From NCBI GenBank assembly GCA_024401555.1, contig JAKSKV010000001.1:1-64000 (forward strand): DNA of 64,000 nt. Reading direction: 5' to 3'. This stretch comes from Paludibacteraceae bacterium (GTDB taxonomy: Bacteria > Bacteroidota > Bacteroidia > Bacteroidales > Paludibacteraceae). A program made the position numbers and the translations under genes. Below, in pieces: positions 9,183 to 17,137 of this stretch (position 1 is its first letter; every line of letters begins with the position of its first letter). Below the pieces are notes generated by a model, which was not told where the DNA came from, ran no database searches, and was given only the letters and a program-made list of their open reading frames with translations.

Positions 9183-10835
9183 TTATTTTTGACCATCCTT
9201 TCTGATGTCAGTTCTCTTGATCTTACCACTGATGGTCTTTGGAAGTTCATCCACAAACTCCACCACGCGTGGGTACTTGTATGGAGCGGTGGTCTTCTTC
9301 ACGTGGTCTTGAATCTCCTTGATCAATTCCTCGCCAGCGCGGGATTTGTACTCCTTGGAAAGTACGATGGTAGCCTTTACGACTTGACCACGTACCTCAT
9401 CAGGCACACCTGTGATGGCGCATTCCACAACGGCAGGGTGAGTCATCAAGGCGCTCTCCACCTCGAATGGGCCGATACGGTAACCGGAACTCTTGATCAC
9501 ATCGTCGGTTCTACCAACGAACCACATGTAACCATCCTCGTCACGCCATGCCACATCACCTGTGTGGTAGATGTTGTCGTGGAATACCTCTTCGGTCTTC
9601 TTTGGATCACGGTAATACTCCTTGAACAAACCAACTGGTCTCCATTTGTCGGTACGAAGAACGATCTCACCGTGCTCACCATCCTCTACGGAGTGTCCGT
9701 CTGGTGCGATGAGGTCCATATCGTATGCTGGGTTGAATATACCCATTGATCCTGGCTTAGGTTCCATCCAAGGGAAAGTTCCGATGGTGATGGTAGTCTC
9801 TGTTTGGCCGAATCCCTCCATCAACTTGATACCTGTCTCTTGCAAGAAGGTCTCATATACGGACGGGTTCAAAGGCTCGCCGGCGATGGTGCAATATTTC
9901 AACGACTTCAAGTTGTATTTCTTCAAATCCTCGCGGATCATGAAGCGGAATACAGTCGGAGGCGCGCAGAAAGAGGTGATTTGGTATTTCTCGATCATGG
10001 CCAACATATCGGCAGGGGTGAACTTCTCGTGGTCGTAAACGAAAACGGTAGCCTCGGAGAACCATTGTCCGTAGAGTTTACCCCAAGCGGCTTTACCCCA
10101 ACCTGTGTCCGCTACGGTCAAGTGAAGACTGTTCTCGTTCAAGTTGTGCCAATACTTACCAGTGGCGATGTGTCCCAATGGATAGGTGAATGAGTGAGCC
10201 ACCATCTTAGGGTTACCAGTTGTACCAGAGGTGAAGTACATCAACATGATGTCATCGTTGCTGTTCTTAGCGGGACGTACAAACGGAGCTGCCGATTCGA
10301 TTCCCTTGTGGAAATCCTCCCATCCGGCAGGAATGCTTGGTCCGACGGAGATGCATTTCTTTACGGAAGGAGACTCTGGAAGGGCGTCGTTGACGTGTCC
10401 GATAATCAAGTCGTCACCTACTGCGACGATGGCTTTGATGTCAGCTGCGGTAGCGCGGTAAACGATATCTTTCTTGGTCAACAAGTGGGTGGCTGGAATG
10501 ACAACCGCACCAATCTTGTGAAGAGCCAAAACGGAGAACCAGAACTCGTAGCGACGTTTCAAAATCAACATCACCATATCGCCCTTGCCAATACCCAATG
10601 ATTGGAAATATGAGGCGGTCTTGTCGGTTTCTCTCTTTAAATCAGCGAATGTGAATCTGATCTCTTCTCCTTTGTCGTTTGTCCAAAGAAGAGCCAATTT
10701 GTTTGGTTTCAAGGCTGCCCATTCATCCATCACGTCGTATGCGAAGTTGAAGTTTTCGGGCACCTTAACCTTAAAATTCTTTTTGAAGTCCTCTAAGTTC
10801 TCAAATTGAACTTTTTCGAGAAATCTTTCTAACAT
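9183..10835 (-). CDS. AMP-forming acyl-CoA synthetase (medium-chain/acetyl-type)
   Basis: A 550-residue ANL-superfamily enzyme. It has the P-loop-like motif MYFTSGTTGNPKMVAHS, the A5 motif EGFGQTET, YHTGDVAW and the A8/A10 motifs GRTDDVIKSSGYRIGPFE and PKTISGKIKR with the catalytic lysine. The organisation resembles medium-chain acyl-CoA synthetases. It makes an acyl-adenylate and then an acyl-CoA; the acid substrate cannot be read from the sequence. The gene follows an HTH-cupin regulator by 31 bases, an arrangement repeated in Bacteroidota, suggesting that the regulator controls or senses the same metabolism. Confidence 0.88.
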   Translation of the reverse strand: MLERFLEKVQFENLEDFKKNFKVKVPENFNFAYDVMDEWAALKPNKLALLWTNDKGEEIRFTFADLKRETDKTASYFQSLGIGKGDMVMLILKRRYEFWFSVLALHKIGAVVIPATHLLTKKDIVYRATAADIKAIVAVGDDLIIGHVNDALPESPSVKKCISVGPSIPAGWEDFHKGIESAAPFVRPAKNSNDDIMLMYFTSGTTGNPKMVAHSFTYPLGHIATGKYWHNLNENSLHLTVADTGWGKAAWGKLYGQWFSEATVFVYDHEKFTPADMLAMIEKYQITSFCAPPTVFRFMIREDLKKYNLKSLKYCTIAGEPLNPSVYETFLQETGIKLMEGFGQTETTITIGTFPWMEPKPGSMGIFNPAYDMDLIAPDGHSVEDGEHGEIVLRTDKWRPVGLFKEYYRDPKKTEEVFHDNIYHTGDVAWRDEDGYMWFVGRTDDVIKSSGYRIGPFEVESALMTHPAVVECAITGVPDEVRGQVVKATIVLSKEYKSRAGEELIKEIQDHVKKTTAPYKYPRVVEFVDELPKTISGKIKRTDIRKDGQK

Positions 10836-10866
10836 TGTTATTATGATTTAGGATTAATTGCGATGA

Positions 10867-11418
10867 TTAAAGGATAACGGCAAGGAATTTCACTGGCTTG
10901 TTGTTCAATGCCTTCATGCCGTGAAGCTTGTTGGAGTCGAAATAGATGCTATCTCCCTCGTTCAAGGTGAGCTCTTTGCCATTGATGCTAAGCAACATGC
11001 TTCCCTCCAACACCATGTTGAACTCCTGTCCTGGATGTGAGTTGAGGTGGATTGGCGCATCGTTTGGCTCTACCGCCACAACGAATGGATCTGCCTTGCG
11101 GTCGATGAATCCAGCCGCCAATGATTGGTACTTATACGCCTTGGTACGCTCCATGGCAGTTCCTTCTCCCTTGCGGGTGAGGTAGTAGGTCTTCATGTGG
11201 GGATCCTCTCCGAAAAGAAGGGAGGTCATCTCGATGTCGCACTTTTGTGAGATGCAGTGGAGGATGCTGACAGGAATATCCTTTTCTCCGCTCTCGTATG
11301 CCGCATACTCCTCTTGTGATACGGCGCAGATCTCTGCCATTTGTCCTAACGACATTTCAAGGTCTTCGCGAAGGCCCTTCATGCGCATGGCGATCTGTTT
11401 GATTTGTTCGTTTACCAT
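10867..11418 (-). CDS. XRE-type helix-turn-helix regulator with C-terminal cupin domain
   Basis: A 183-residue regulator. Residues 8-65 form an XRE HTH (MKGLREDLEMSLGQMAEI, EEYAAYESGEKDIP), and residues 110-180 a cupin (HPGQEFNMVLEGSM, LNEGDSIYFDSNKLHGMKAL). This architecture (XRE-cupin, as in PuuR- or SutR-like regulators) binds a small metabolite in the cupin pocket. It lies between proC, 38 bases upstream, and the acyl-CoA synthetase 31 bases downstream, so it probably shares a transcript with the latter. The ligand is unknown. Confidence 0.87.
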   Translation of the reverse strand: MVNEQIKQIAMRMKGLREDLEMSLGQMAEICAVSQEEYAAYESGEKDIPVSILHCISQKCDIEMTSLLFGEDPHMKTYYLTRKGEGTAMERTKAYKYQSLAAGFIDRKADPFVVAVEPNDAPIHLNSHPGQEFNMVLEGSMLLSINGKELTLNEGDSIYFDSNKLHGMKALNNKPVKFLAVIL

Positions 11419-11456
11419 AAATGTTTAGTCAATTAAGGTGAAACCTATTTTGTTGA

Positions 11457-12233
11457 TTAATTATTTGCTTTGATACCTTTGATCACGGCATTGGTGAATC
11501 CGTGCTCCTCCATGGCGTTGAGTCCCTTGATGGTCCATCCTCCAGGGGTGGTCACCTTGTCGATCTCGTGCTCGGCGTTGGTCTTGTTTTTGAGGATCAA
11601 CTCCGCTGCGCCAATCATGGTCTGTGCGATCACCTCTTGTGCGATGTCTGGACGGATGCCCAACTCGACCGCACCCTCGGTAGCGGCGCGCAAGTAGCGT
11701 AAAGCGTAAGCGATACCGCAAGACGAGACGTTGGTGAAGGCGCTCATCTGCTTCTCAGGAATGGTGATGGCTCTTCCCAATTTGTTGAATAGCCCAAGAA
11801 CGACCTCCTCTTGCTCCTTGCTGGCGTTCAATGAACTAACGAAGTTCATGCCTGCAAGCAGTGCGACTGCGGTATTAGGCAATACGCGGAAAAGCGTGTA
11901 CTCCTTTCCGACCATATCGGCGATGTGGCTCAAATCGACGCCAGCCGCGATGGAGATGATGGTTTGTTTCGGATTGATGACGGACTTGATGCCCTCCACC
12001 ACAGTATCCACCAACCAAGGCTTTACAGCGATCACAATGTAGTCCGCCCTTTTTGCCGCCTCACGGTTGTCGGTGGTAGTAAAGATGTTTTTACTGATTT
12101 TCGAAATGTTTTTCAGTGTCTCTTCGCTGGCGTCAGCAACGAAAAGTTCATCCGCTTTGCAGGCTCTGCTGACATAAAGTCCCTTAACGATGGCGCCACC
12201 CATGTTTCCTGCGCCGATAAATGCTATTTTCAT
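11457..12233 (-). CDS. proC: Pyrroline-5-carboxylate reductase
   Basis: A 258-residue enzyme reducing pyrroline-5-carboxylate to L-proline with NAD(P)H. The Rossmann start IAFIGAGNMGGAIVKGL, the VIAVKPW segment, FRVLPNTAV, and the C-terminal EHEIDKVTTPGGWTIKGL signature are all present. A TAACTTTG element about 35 bases upstream on the minus strand is a candidate -7 box. With proB at 7.9 kb this provides two of the three proline steps; proA is not in the window. Confidence 0.95.
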   Translation of the reverse strand: MKIAFIGAGNMGGAIVKGLYVSRACKADELFVADASEETLKNISKISKNIFTTTDNREAAKRADYIVIAVKPWLVDTVVEGIKSVINPKQTIISIAAGVDLSHIADMVGKEYTLFRVLPNTAVALLAGMNFVSSLNASKEQEEVVLGLFNKLGRAITIPEKQMSAFTNVSSCGIAYALRYLRAATEGAVELGIRPDIAQEVIAQTMIGAAELILKNKTNAEHEIDKVTTPGGWTIKGLNAMEEHGFTNAVIKGIKANN

Positions 12234-12337
12234 GATGTTATATTTTTACAAATCTATCTTTTAAGAAATGACAAAGTTAGCAAATATCCAACATTATTTC
12301 GTAATTTCGCACTGCATAATTCGGATAGAATGAGCTA

Positions 12338-12375
12338 ATTGCTATTTAAAAAGGATATTGCTATTTAAAAAGGAT
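12338..12375. repeat. Perfect tandem duplication of a 19-base unit
   Basis: The unit ATTGCTATTTAAAAAGGAT occurs twice in direct succession (12338-12356 and 12357-12375) in the divergent region between proC and the S4-domain gene. It may sit in the leader of the S4 gene; role unknown. Confidence 0.9.
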
Positions 12376-12429
12376 ATTAGATTTTGAATTTATTAACATT
12401 TTTCCGGGAATGGAGCCCGTTGGAATCTG

Positions 12430-12651
12430 ATGAATAAGATAGCGTTTACATTGAGAGAGGGCGAGACCTTTATCCCTTTGATTCAGTTGTTGAAGGCAAC
12501 CCATGTGGTCTATTCCGGCAGCGAGGCGCAGAATGTGGTCGTGGAGGGAATGGTGGAGCGAAATGGCGAGGTCGAGTTGAGAAAGCGTGCCAAGATTGTC
12601 GCAGGCGATGTGATCCGTTTCGCTGATTTCGAAATTACCGTCCAGGAGTAA
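12430..12651 (+). CDS. Small S4-domain RNA-binding protein
   Basis: A 73-residue protein made of a single S4 fold: PLIQLLKATHVVYSGSEAQ, then VVEGMVERNGEVELRKRAK and IVAGDVIRF. The pattern (leucine-rich helix, S-G-x-A-K/Q, N-G-E-V-E-x-R, K-x-x-x-G-D) matches the YbcJ/YaaA group of small S4 proteins, which bind structured RNA. It is a single-gene unit ending in a strong terminator. A specific RNA partner cannot be inferred. Confidence 0.85.
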   Translation: MNKIAFTLREGETFIPLIQLLKATHVVYSGSEAQNVVVEGMVERNGEVELRKRAKIVAGDVIRFADFEITVQE

Positions 12652-12750
12652 TCTTGCCGTTGGCGCACGGGCGCTTGAATCTTTCGGTGGCGTCTGACTG
12701 ATAGGCTCGTGTCCTGCTTTTTCGCAAAGCAAAAGCAAGGAGTGCCCCAC

Positions 12751-12789
12751 AAAAAAGGCGTCGTTTCGTATGGAAGCGACGCCTTTTTT
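12751..12789. terminator. Bidirectional terminator between S4 gene and small membrane protein gene
   Basis: AAAAAAGGCGTCG (12751-12763) pairs with CGACGCCTTTTTT (12777-12789), giving T-runs on both strands. It can end both the + S4 transcript and the minus-strand small gene at 12812. Confidence 0.9.
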
Positions 12790-12811
12790 ATCTCTCTGTC
12801 GTGGATAATGA

Positions 12812-12985
12812 TTATTCTTCCAATCGTTTGTTGCAGAAGATGTGTGCACCCAAACCTACAACGAAAAGGATTGCAGCTACCACCAATGAACCGTTGCCTT
12901 TGATGACGTCCAAGTGGTGTAAACCTAAGAACAAAACACCCAAAAGGATGATGATTATGCCAGCGTAACCTAAAATCTTATTCAT
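12812..12985 (-). CDS. 57-residue two-helix membrane protein
   Basis: A short gene reading MNKILGYAGIIIILLG at the start and ending CNKRLEE. Two hydrophobic helices (about residues 5-22 and 33-50) are joined by a short polar turn (HHLDVIKGNGS), so the protein is a small inner-membrane hairpin. It has clean start and stop codons, normal codon use and its own downstream terminator, which supports it as a real gene. Similar small proteins are frequent in Bacteroidales; function unknown. Confidence 0.7.
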   Translation of the reverse strand: MNKILGYAGIIIILLGVLFLGLHHLDVIKGNGSLVVAAILFVVGLGAHIFCNKRLEE

Positions 12986-13079
12986 TTTGAACTCTATTTT
13001 TCAGTTAATATTCTCTTGTTTCTGAATGCAAATTAAATGTATTTTTTTCGTTTTTGAAATTTTTTCAGACGAAAAAGCA

Positions 13080-13108
13080 CAAAAAAACCTCAATATTTCT
13101 ATTGAGGT
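13080..13108 (-). terminator. Terminator of the tRNA-fMet gene
   Basis: The 8-bp stem ACCTCAAT/ATTGAGGT with loop ATTTCT is followed by at least seven T on the minus strand, immediately after the tRNA 3' end. Confidence 0.85.
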
Positions 13109-13112
13109 CGCT

Positions 13113-13188
13113 TGGTTGCGGGAACAAGACTCGAACTTGTGACCTTTGGGTTATGAGCCCAACGAGCTGCCAACTGCTCCATCCCGCA
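13113..13188 (-). tRNA. Initiator tRNA-Met (CAU)
   Basis: A full cloverleaf can be drawn: acceptor TGCGGGA/TCCCGCA, D stem GAGC/GCTC, anticodon stem TTGGG/CCCAA with loop CTCATAA, and T stem ACAAG/CTTGT with TTCGAGT. The three consecutive G-C pairs next to the anticodon loop and the GGAGCAG D-arm are the marks of an initiator tRNA. CCA is encoded (TGG on the + strand at 13113-13115). Confidence 0.95.
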
Positions 13189-13229
13189 TATAGCCGATAT
13201 GCTCGGAACGTTCTTCCGAAATCGTGGTG

Positions 13230-13261
13230 CAAAGGTACTGCCTCTTTTCTTTAAAACCAAA
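13230..13261 (-). promoter_or_regulatory. Promoter of tRNA-fMet
   Basis: On the minus strand TTTG (13258-13261) is followed after 20 bases by TACCTTTG (13230-13237), the Bacteroidota -33/-7 pattern, with the tRNA starting about 42 bases downstream. Confidence 0.65.
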
Positions 13262-13402
13262 TATTTGTTTGATTATTTTGTTAAAAAAAGCAAAACACAC
13301 TGGCATGAGGTTGTTTATGAATTGTTGGGAAGCCTATTTCTTCTTCTTGCATTCTTCTTCTTCCTACATTCTTTTTCCTATATTTGCCGAAAATAATCGT
13401 CG

Positions 13403-16400
13403 ATGAAAGATTTTGTGAAGCGAGTGTACGACTACTTTGTGTCGCGTCATTCGATGTTAAAAGTGATATTGTTTCTCGTTGTCTCCCTCATGGCGCTCCT
13501 CCTTACCAGGATACGCTTTGCGGAAGATATCAGTAAATTCCTGCCCGCTAACCATTCGGATGAGCGAGTGAACCAGGCGTTCCAACGATTCAGTTCGTCG
13601 AATCGGGTAATGGTCTATTTCTCCATGCGGGATACGGCTTCGGAGCCTGACTTTGAACTGCTGGAAAGTGCGGCTGGCGGCTTTGCGGAGTCGTTGCGTG
13701 CGACCGATTCCGACCAACTCACTTCGGAGATCTTTCTGAAAAGCGACGGAGATCAGGTGGTGGAGACGATGAATTTTGTGCTGGAAAATCTGCCGTACTA
13801 CCTCTCCGATGCGGACTACCAACGCTTGGATTCCTTGTGGAACGAAAGCGCAATGGACTCTGTGATGAGGGGCAATGTGATGATGATGTACTCCCAGATG
13901 AGTGGTTTCATGAAGGAGGTGGTGGTGCGTGACCCGCTTCACTTGGCCAACCCAGTGCTGAAAAAACTCGGTGAGCTACGACCTTCCGAGGGGGAGCATA
14001 TGCGGGATGGTTACTTGCTGGACAAGGAGGAACGTGCCATTATGGTGCCGATCTCTTCGCTTGTGCCGTCGAGTGAGACGCGACAGAATAAAGTATGGGT
14101 GTCTTCGATAGAGCAGGCGGCCAATCAAGTGATGGAGCAATATGGCGTGAAGGTGACCTATATCGGACCTGCCGTGATCTCCATTGGAAATGCGGAGCAG
14201 ATCAAGTGGGATACGATCTGGACCACGGCGGTTGCCCTGACACTGATCGTACTGTTGCTGTTCGCCTTTTACCGTGATGTGCGGGCGATCCTCTTGATTC
14301 TCTTCTCCATTGCCTTCGGACTCCTCTTCGCAATGGCCTTTTTGGCGCTCTTCAAAGATCATGTTTCCGTCATTGCGGTAGGCATCGGATCCATTATTGT
14401 GGGCATTGCAGTGAATTACCCGCTTCATTTCTTGGCGCATATCAAGGATGGGCACACCCATTCGGAGGCGATCCGCGACATTGTTTCTCCGCTTGTTACG
14501 GGTAATGTCACGACGGTGGGCGCCTTTTTGAGCCTTCTTTTCATCAGTTCCGAGGCGATGCGTGACATGGGACTCTTTTCCGCCCTGTTGCTGGTCGGCA
14601 CTATTTGCTTTGTACTCTTCTTCCTGCCGCACCTCTTTGCGGACAAACTTTTCAAGGGGAAAAAGGAGCATCCTTTGATGTTCGGCAAAATTGCCGGGTG
14701 GCAGTTGGAGAAAAACCGGGTAGTGGTGGCTTTGGTGCTGTTGCTGACGATTCCGTTGTGCTATTATAGTTTGAAACCTACCTTTGAAACCAATATGAGC
14801 GCCATTAACTATATGACGCCCGATCAGCGTCTTCGTATGGCGAAACTGACGGAGGAGACCGAGTCTGGTGAGGCGAAGAGTTTCTGTGTGGTGCAAGGGA
14901 AAACGTTGGATGATGCTTTGCGTCATTATGAGGATGCGGCTCCCCATTTGGATGGGTTGCTACAAAGCGGTGCGGCGACGAAATTGTCAGGTATAAGCAT
15001 TTTCTTTCCTTCCAAGGAGCGACAGGCGGAGCGTGCTGCGAAATGGAACAGCTATTGGCGCTCCCATCCTGAAGCGTTGGCGGTGATTCAAAAGGCGGCG
15101 GTGGCAAGCGGATTCGGTAGCGAATCTTTCGCTCCATTCTATGCCATGGTGGAGCGTGAGTATGGTGTCGCGGCGGAACACCACTTCGATCCTTTGATCC
15201 AACGCCTCGCCAAGAATTATGTGATGGAAGAGGCTGGAAATTGGTATATCTATGCCATATTGGAACATCCAGCCGACCATGCGGATCAGGTGATGGCTGC
15301 GTTGAACGGAGTGGACGAACACCTCTTCTCTTTCGATGGCCGTTCGATGCTGAACCGTTTGGTAGATTCCCTCTCCGACGACTTCAACCGTGTCCTATAT
15401 ATATGCGGTTGCATCGTATTCCTCTTCTTGCTGATCTCATTCGGCAAGGTGGAGCTGGCGTTGCTCTCCTTTGTGCCGCTGACGGTGGCGTGGATTTGGA
15501 TCCTTGGCCTGATGGGCTTTATGGATATGAAATTCAATATCGTGAATATCATCCTTGCGACCTTCATTTTCGGTCAGGGAGACGATTATACCATCTTTGT
15601 GACGGAGGGATTGATGCACGAATATGCCTATGGCAAGAAGGTGTTGGCCTCTTATAAGAATTCGGTGATGCTCTCCGCCTTGATTATGTTCATCGGTATT
15701 GGCGTGCTGATTTTCGCGAAGCATCCCGCCATGCGCTCTTTGGCGGAGGTGACCATTGTGGGTATGTTCTCCGTCATCCTGATGGCCTATTTCTTTCCGC
15801 CGTTGCTTTTTAATTGGTTGACCAAGTCGAAAGGGGAGCATCGTTTGATGCCGATTACCCTGAAAAATTTATTGTTGACGATCCTCAGTTTTATGGTCTT
15901 CTTCGCGGGGACGATTTATATGTCTCTGTTGGGATTTGTCGTCTTGACGATAGGTGGTAAGAGCGAGAAACACAAGGCCTTTTACCACAAAAGGTTGTGT
16001 GCGGTGTTCCAACTTTTGGCGAAGTTGATGCCTGGTGTGACGTTCCACGTGGACAATGCGGTGGGAGAGCGTTTCGACCGTCCGGGCATCATTGTCTGCA
16101 ACCACCAGTCTCACTTGGATTTGCTCTATACGTTGGCCCTGAACCCTAAGATTGTCTGTCTGACCAATAAGTGGGTGTGGAACTGTCCATTCTATGGCTG
16201 GATCATCCGTTACGCCGATTTCTTGCCGGTTTCCGATGGCTTGGAGCAGCATGAGGCGGAACTCAAAGATGCGTTGGATCGAGGCTATTCCATCTTGATT
16301 TTCCCGGAAGGCACCCGTTCGGCGGATTGCTCGATACTCAGATTCCATAAGGGCGCTTTCCATTTGGCGGAGAAATTTGGCGTGGATATCATTCCGATGA

Positions 16401-16894
16401 TGATCCATGGCATTGGCCACTTCTTCCCTAAAAAGGAGTTTTTGTTGCGGAAGGGTAGGGTGGATGTGCGGATCTTCCCGCGTATTACTCCTGACCATGC
16501 CTTCAGGAAGGATGTGAAATCGTTGAAGAGCGCTCAACTGGTGCAGCACTTCTATGAGCGAGAGTATCTCCGTCTGTCGGAGGAGGTGGAGACGCCAGCC
16601 TATTTCAGAGATTTGGTTTGGCACAATTACATCTACAAGGGCCGAGAGGTGGAACAGGCGGCGAGCCTTGCGTTGAAGCCGATGGAGGAGATTTCCGCCC
16701 GCATCGCCGCATTGCCGGATGAGGGAGAGGTGCGTATTCAGGAGCAGGGACAAGGTGAGTTTTCTCTCTTGGCCGCTTTGTCAAAGAAACGTCTCTCCAT
16801 AGTTGCGGAGATGACGGATGAGGAGCGTTTCTTGTTGGCTGACCATTGCGCATCGAAACCTGGCAACTTGAAGTTTGAGTTGCGCAAGGTGTGA
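13403..16894 (+). CDS. MMPL/RND-type transporter fused to a PlsC-type lysophospholipid acyltransferase
   Basis: A 1163-residue two-part protein. Residues 1 to about 830 are an RND/MMPL exporter: a first helix (LKVILFLVVSLMALLL), a large periplasmic loop, a helix bundle with GIGSIIVGIAVNYPLHFL, then a second half with FGQGDDYTIFV. Residues about 870-1075 are a PlsC/AGPAT acyltransferase with NHQSHLD (about 899-905) and FPEGTRS (about 967-973). A C-terminal soluble tail of about 90 residues follows. MMPL proteins export lipids; the fused acyltransferase suggests acylation of the exported lipid. This fusion exists in other Bacteroidota. A TATATTTG element ends 16 bases upstream of the ATG. The substrate is unknown. 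Confidence 0.87.
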   Translation: MKDFVKRVYDYFVSRHSMLKVILFLVVSLMALLLTRIRFAEDISKFLPANHSDERVNQAFQRFSSSNRVMVYFSMRDTASEPDFELLESAAGGFAESLRATDSDQLTSEIFLKSDGDQVVETMNFVLENLPYYLSDADYQRLDSLWNESAMDSVMRGNVMMMYSQMSGFMKEVVVRDPLHLANPVLKKLGELRPSEGEHMRDGYLLDKEERAIMVPISSLVPSSETRQNKVWVSSIEQAANQVMEQYGVKVTYIGPAVISIGNAEQIKWDTIWTTAVALTLIVLLLFAFYRDVRAILLILFSIAFGLLFAMAFLALFKDHVSVIAVGIGSIIVGIAVNYPLHFLAHIKDGHTHSEAIRDIVSPLVTGNVTTVGAFLSLLFISSEAMRDMGLFSALLLVGTICFVLFFLPHLFADKLFKGKKEHPLMFGKIAGWQLEKNRVVVALVLLLTIPLCYYSLKPTFETNMSAINYMTPDQRLRMAKLTEETESGEAKSFCVVQGKTLDDALRHYEDAAPHLDGLLQSGAATKLSGISIFFPSKERQAERAAKWNSYWRSHPEALAVIQKAAVASGFGSESFAPFYAMVEREYGVAAEHHFDPLIQRLAKNYVMEEAGNWYIYAILEHPADHADQVMAALNGVDEHLFSFDGRSMLNRLVDSLSDDFNRVLYICGCIVFLFLLISFGKVELALLSFVPLTVAWIWILGLMGFMDMKFNIVNIILATFIFGQGDDYTIFVTEGLMHEYAYGKKVLASYKNSVMLSALIMFIGIGVLIFAKHPAMRSLAEVTIVGMFSVILMAYFFPPLLFNWLTKSKGEHRLMPITLKNLLLTILSFMVFFAGTIYMSLLGFVVLTIGGKSEKHKAFYHKRLCAVFQLLAKLMPGVTFHVDNAVGERFDRPGIIVCNHQSHLDLLYTLALNPKIVCLTNKWVWNCPFYGWIIRYADFLPVSDGLEQHEAELKDALDRGYSILIFPEGTRSADCSILRFHKGAFHLAEKFGVDIIPMMIHGIGHFFPKKEFLLRKGRVDVRIFPRITPDHAFRKDVKSLKSAQLVQHFYEREYLRLSEEVETPAYFRDLVWHNYIYKGREVEQAASLALKPMEEISARIAALPDEGEVRIQEQGQGEFSLLAALSKKRLSIVAEMTDEERFLLADHCASKPGNLKFELRKV

Positions 16895-16961
16895 AATTTG
16901 TTAGAAATAGTCTGATTTTATATTAAAAAACATAATAATGAAGAAAAAATCTTCAATATAT

Positions 16962-16992
16962 TTTGAGGATATAAATTTATGTGCTACATTTG
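16962..16992 (+). promoter_or_regulatory. Promoter of tRNA-Cys
   Basis: TTTG at 16962-16965, a 19-base spacer, and TACATTTG at 16985-16992 form a textbook Bacteroidota promoter. The tRNA starts at 17008. Confidence 0.8.
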
Positions 16993-17007
16993 CACCCGTA
17001 AAAACAA

Positions 17008-17078
17008 GGTTCCTTGGCCGAGTGGTTAGGTACCGGTCTGCAAAACCGTTTACAGCAGTTCGAATCTGCTAGGAACCT
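17008..17078 (+). tRNA. tRNA-Cys (GCA)
   Basis: The acceptor GGTTCCT/AGGAACC, anticodon stem and loop CGGTCTGCAAAACCG with anticodon GCA, T arm CAGCAGTTCGAATCTGCT and discriminator T are all visible. U73 is a tRNA-Cys identity base. CCA is not encoded. Confidence 0.95.
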
Positions 17079-17085
17079 CAAATAC

Positions 17086-17115
17086 AAGCGTAACCGAAAG
17101 GCTACGCTTTTTTTT
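17086..17115 (+). terminator. Terminator of tRNA-Cys
   Basis: AAGCGTAACC-GAAA-GGCTACGCTT forms a 10-bp stem with one mismatch and a GAAA tetraloop, followed by a T-run. Confidence 0.85.
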
Positions 17116-17137
17116 GTTTCGGGTGGAGATGATTCGT

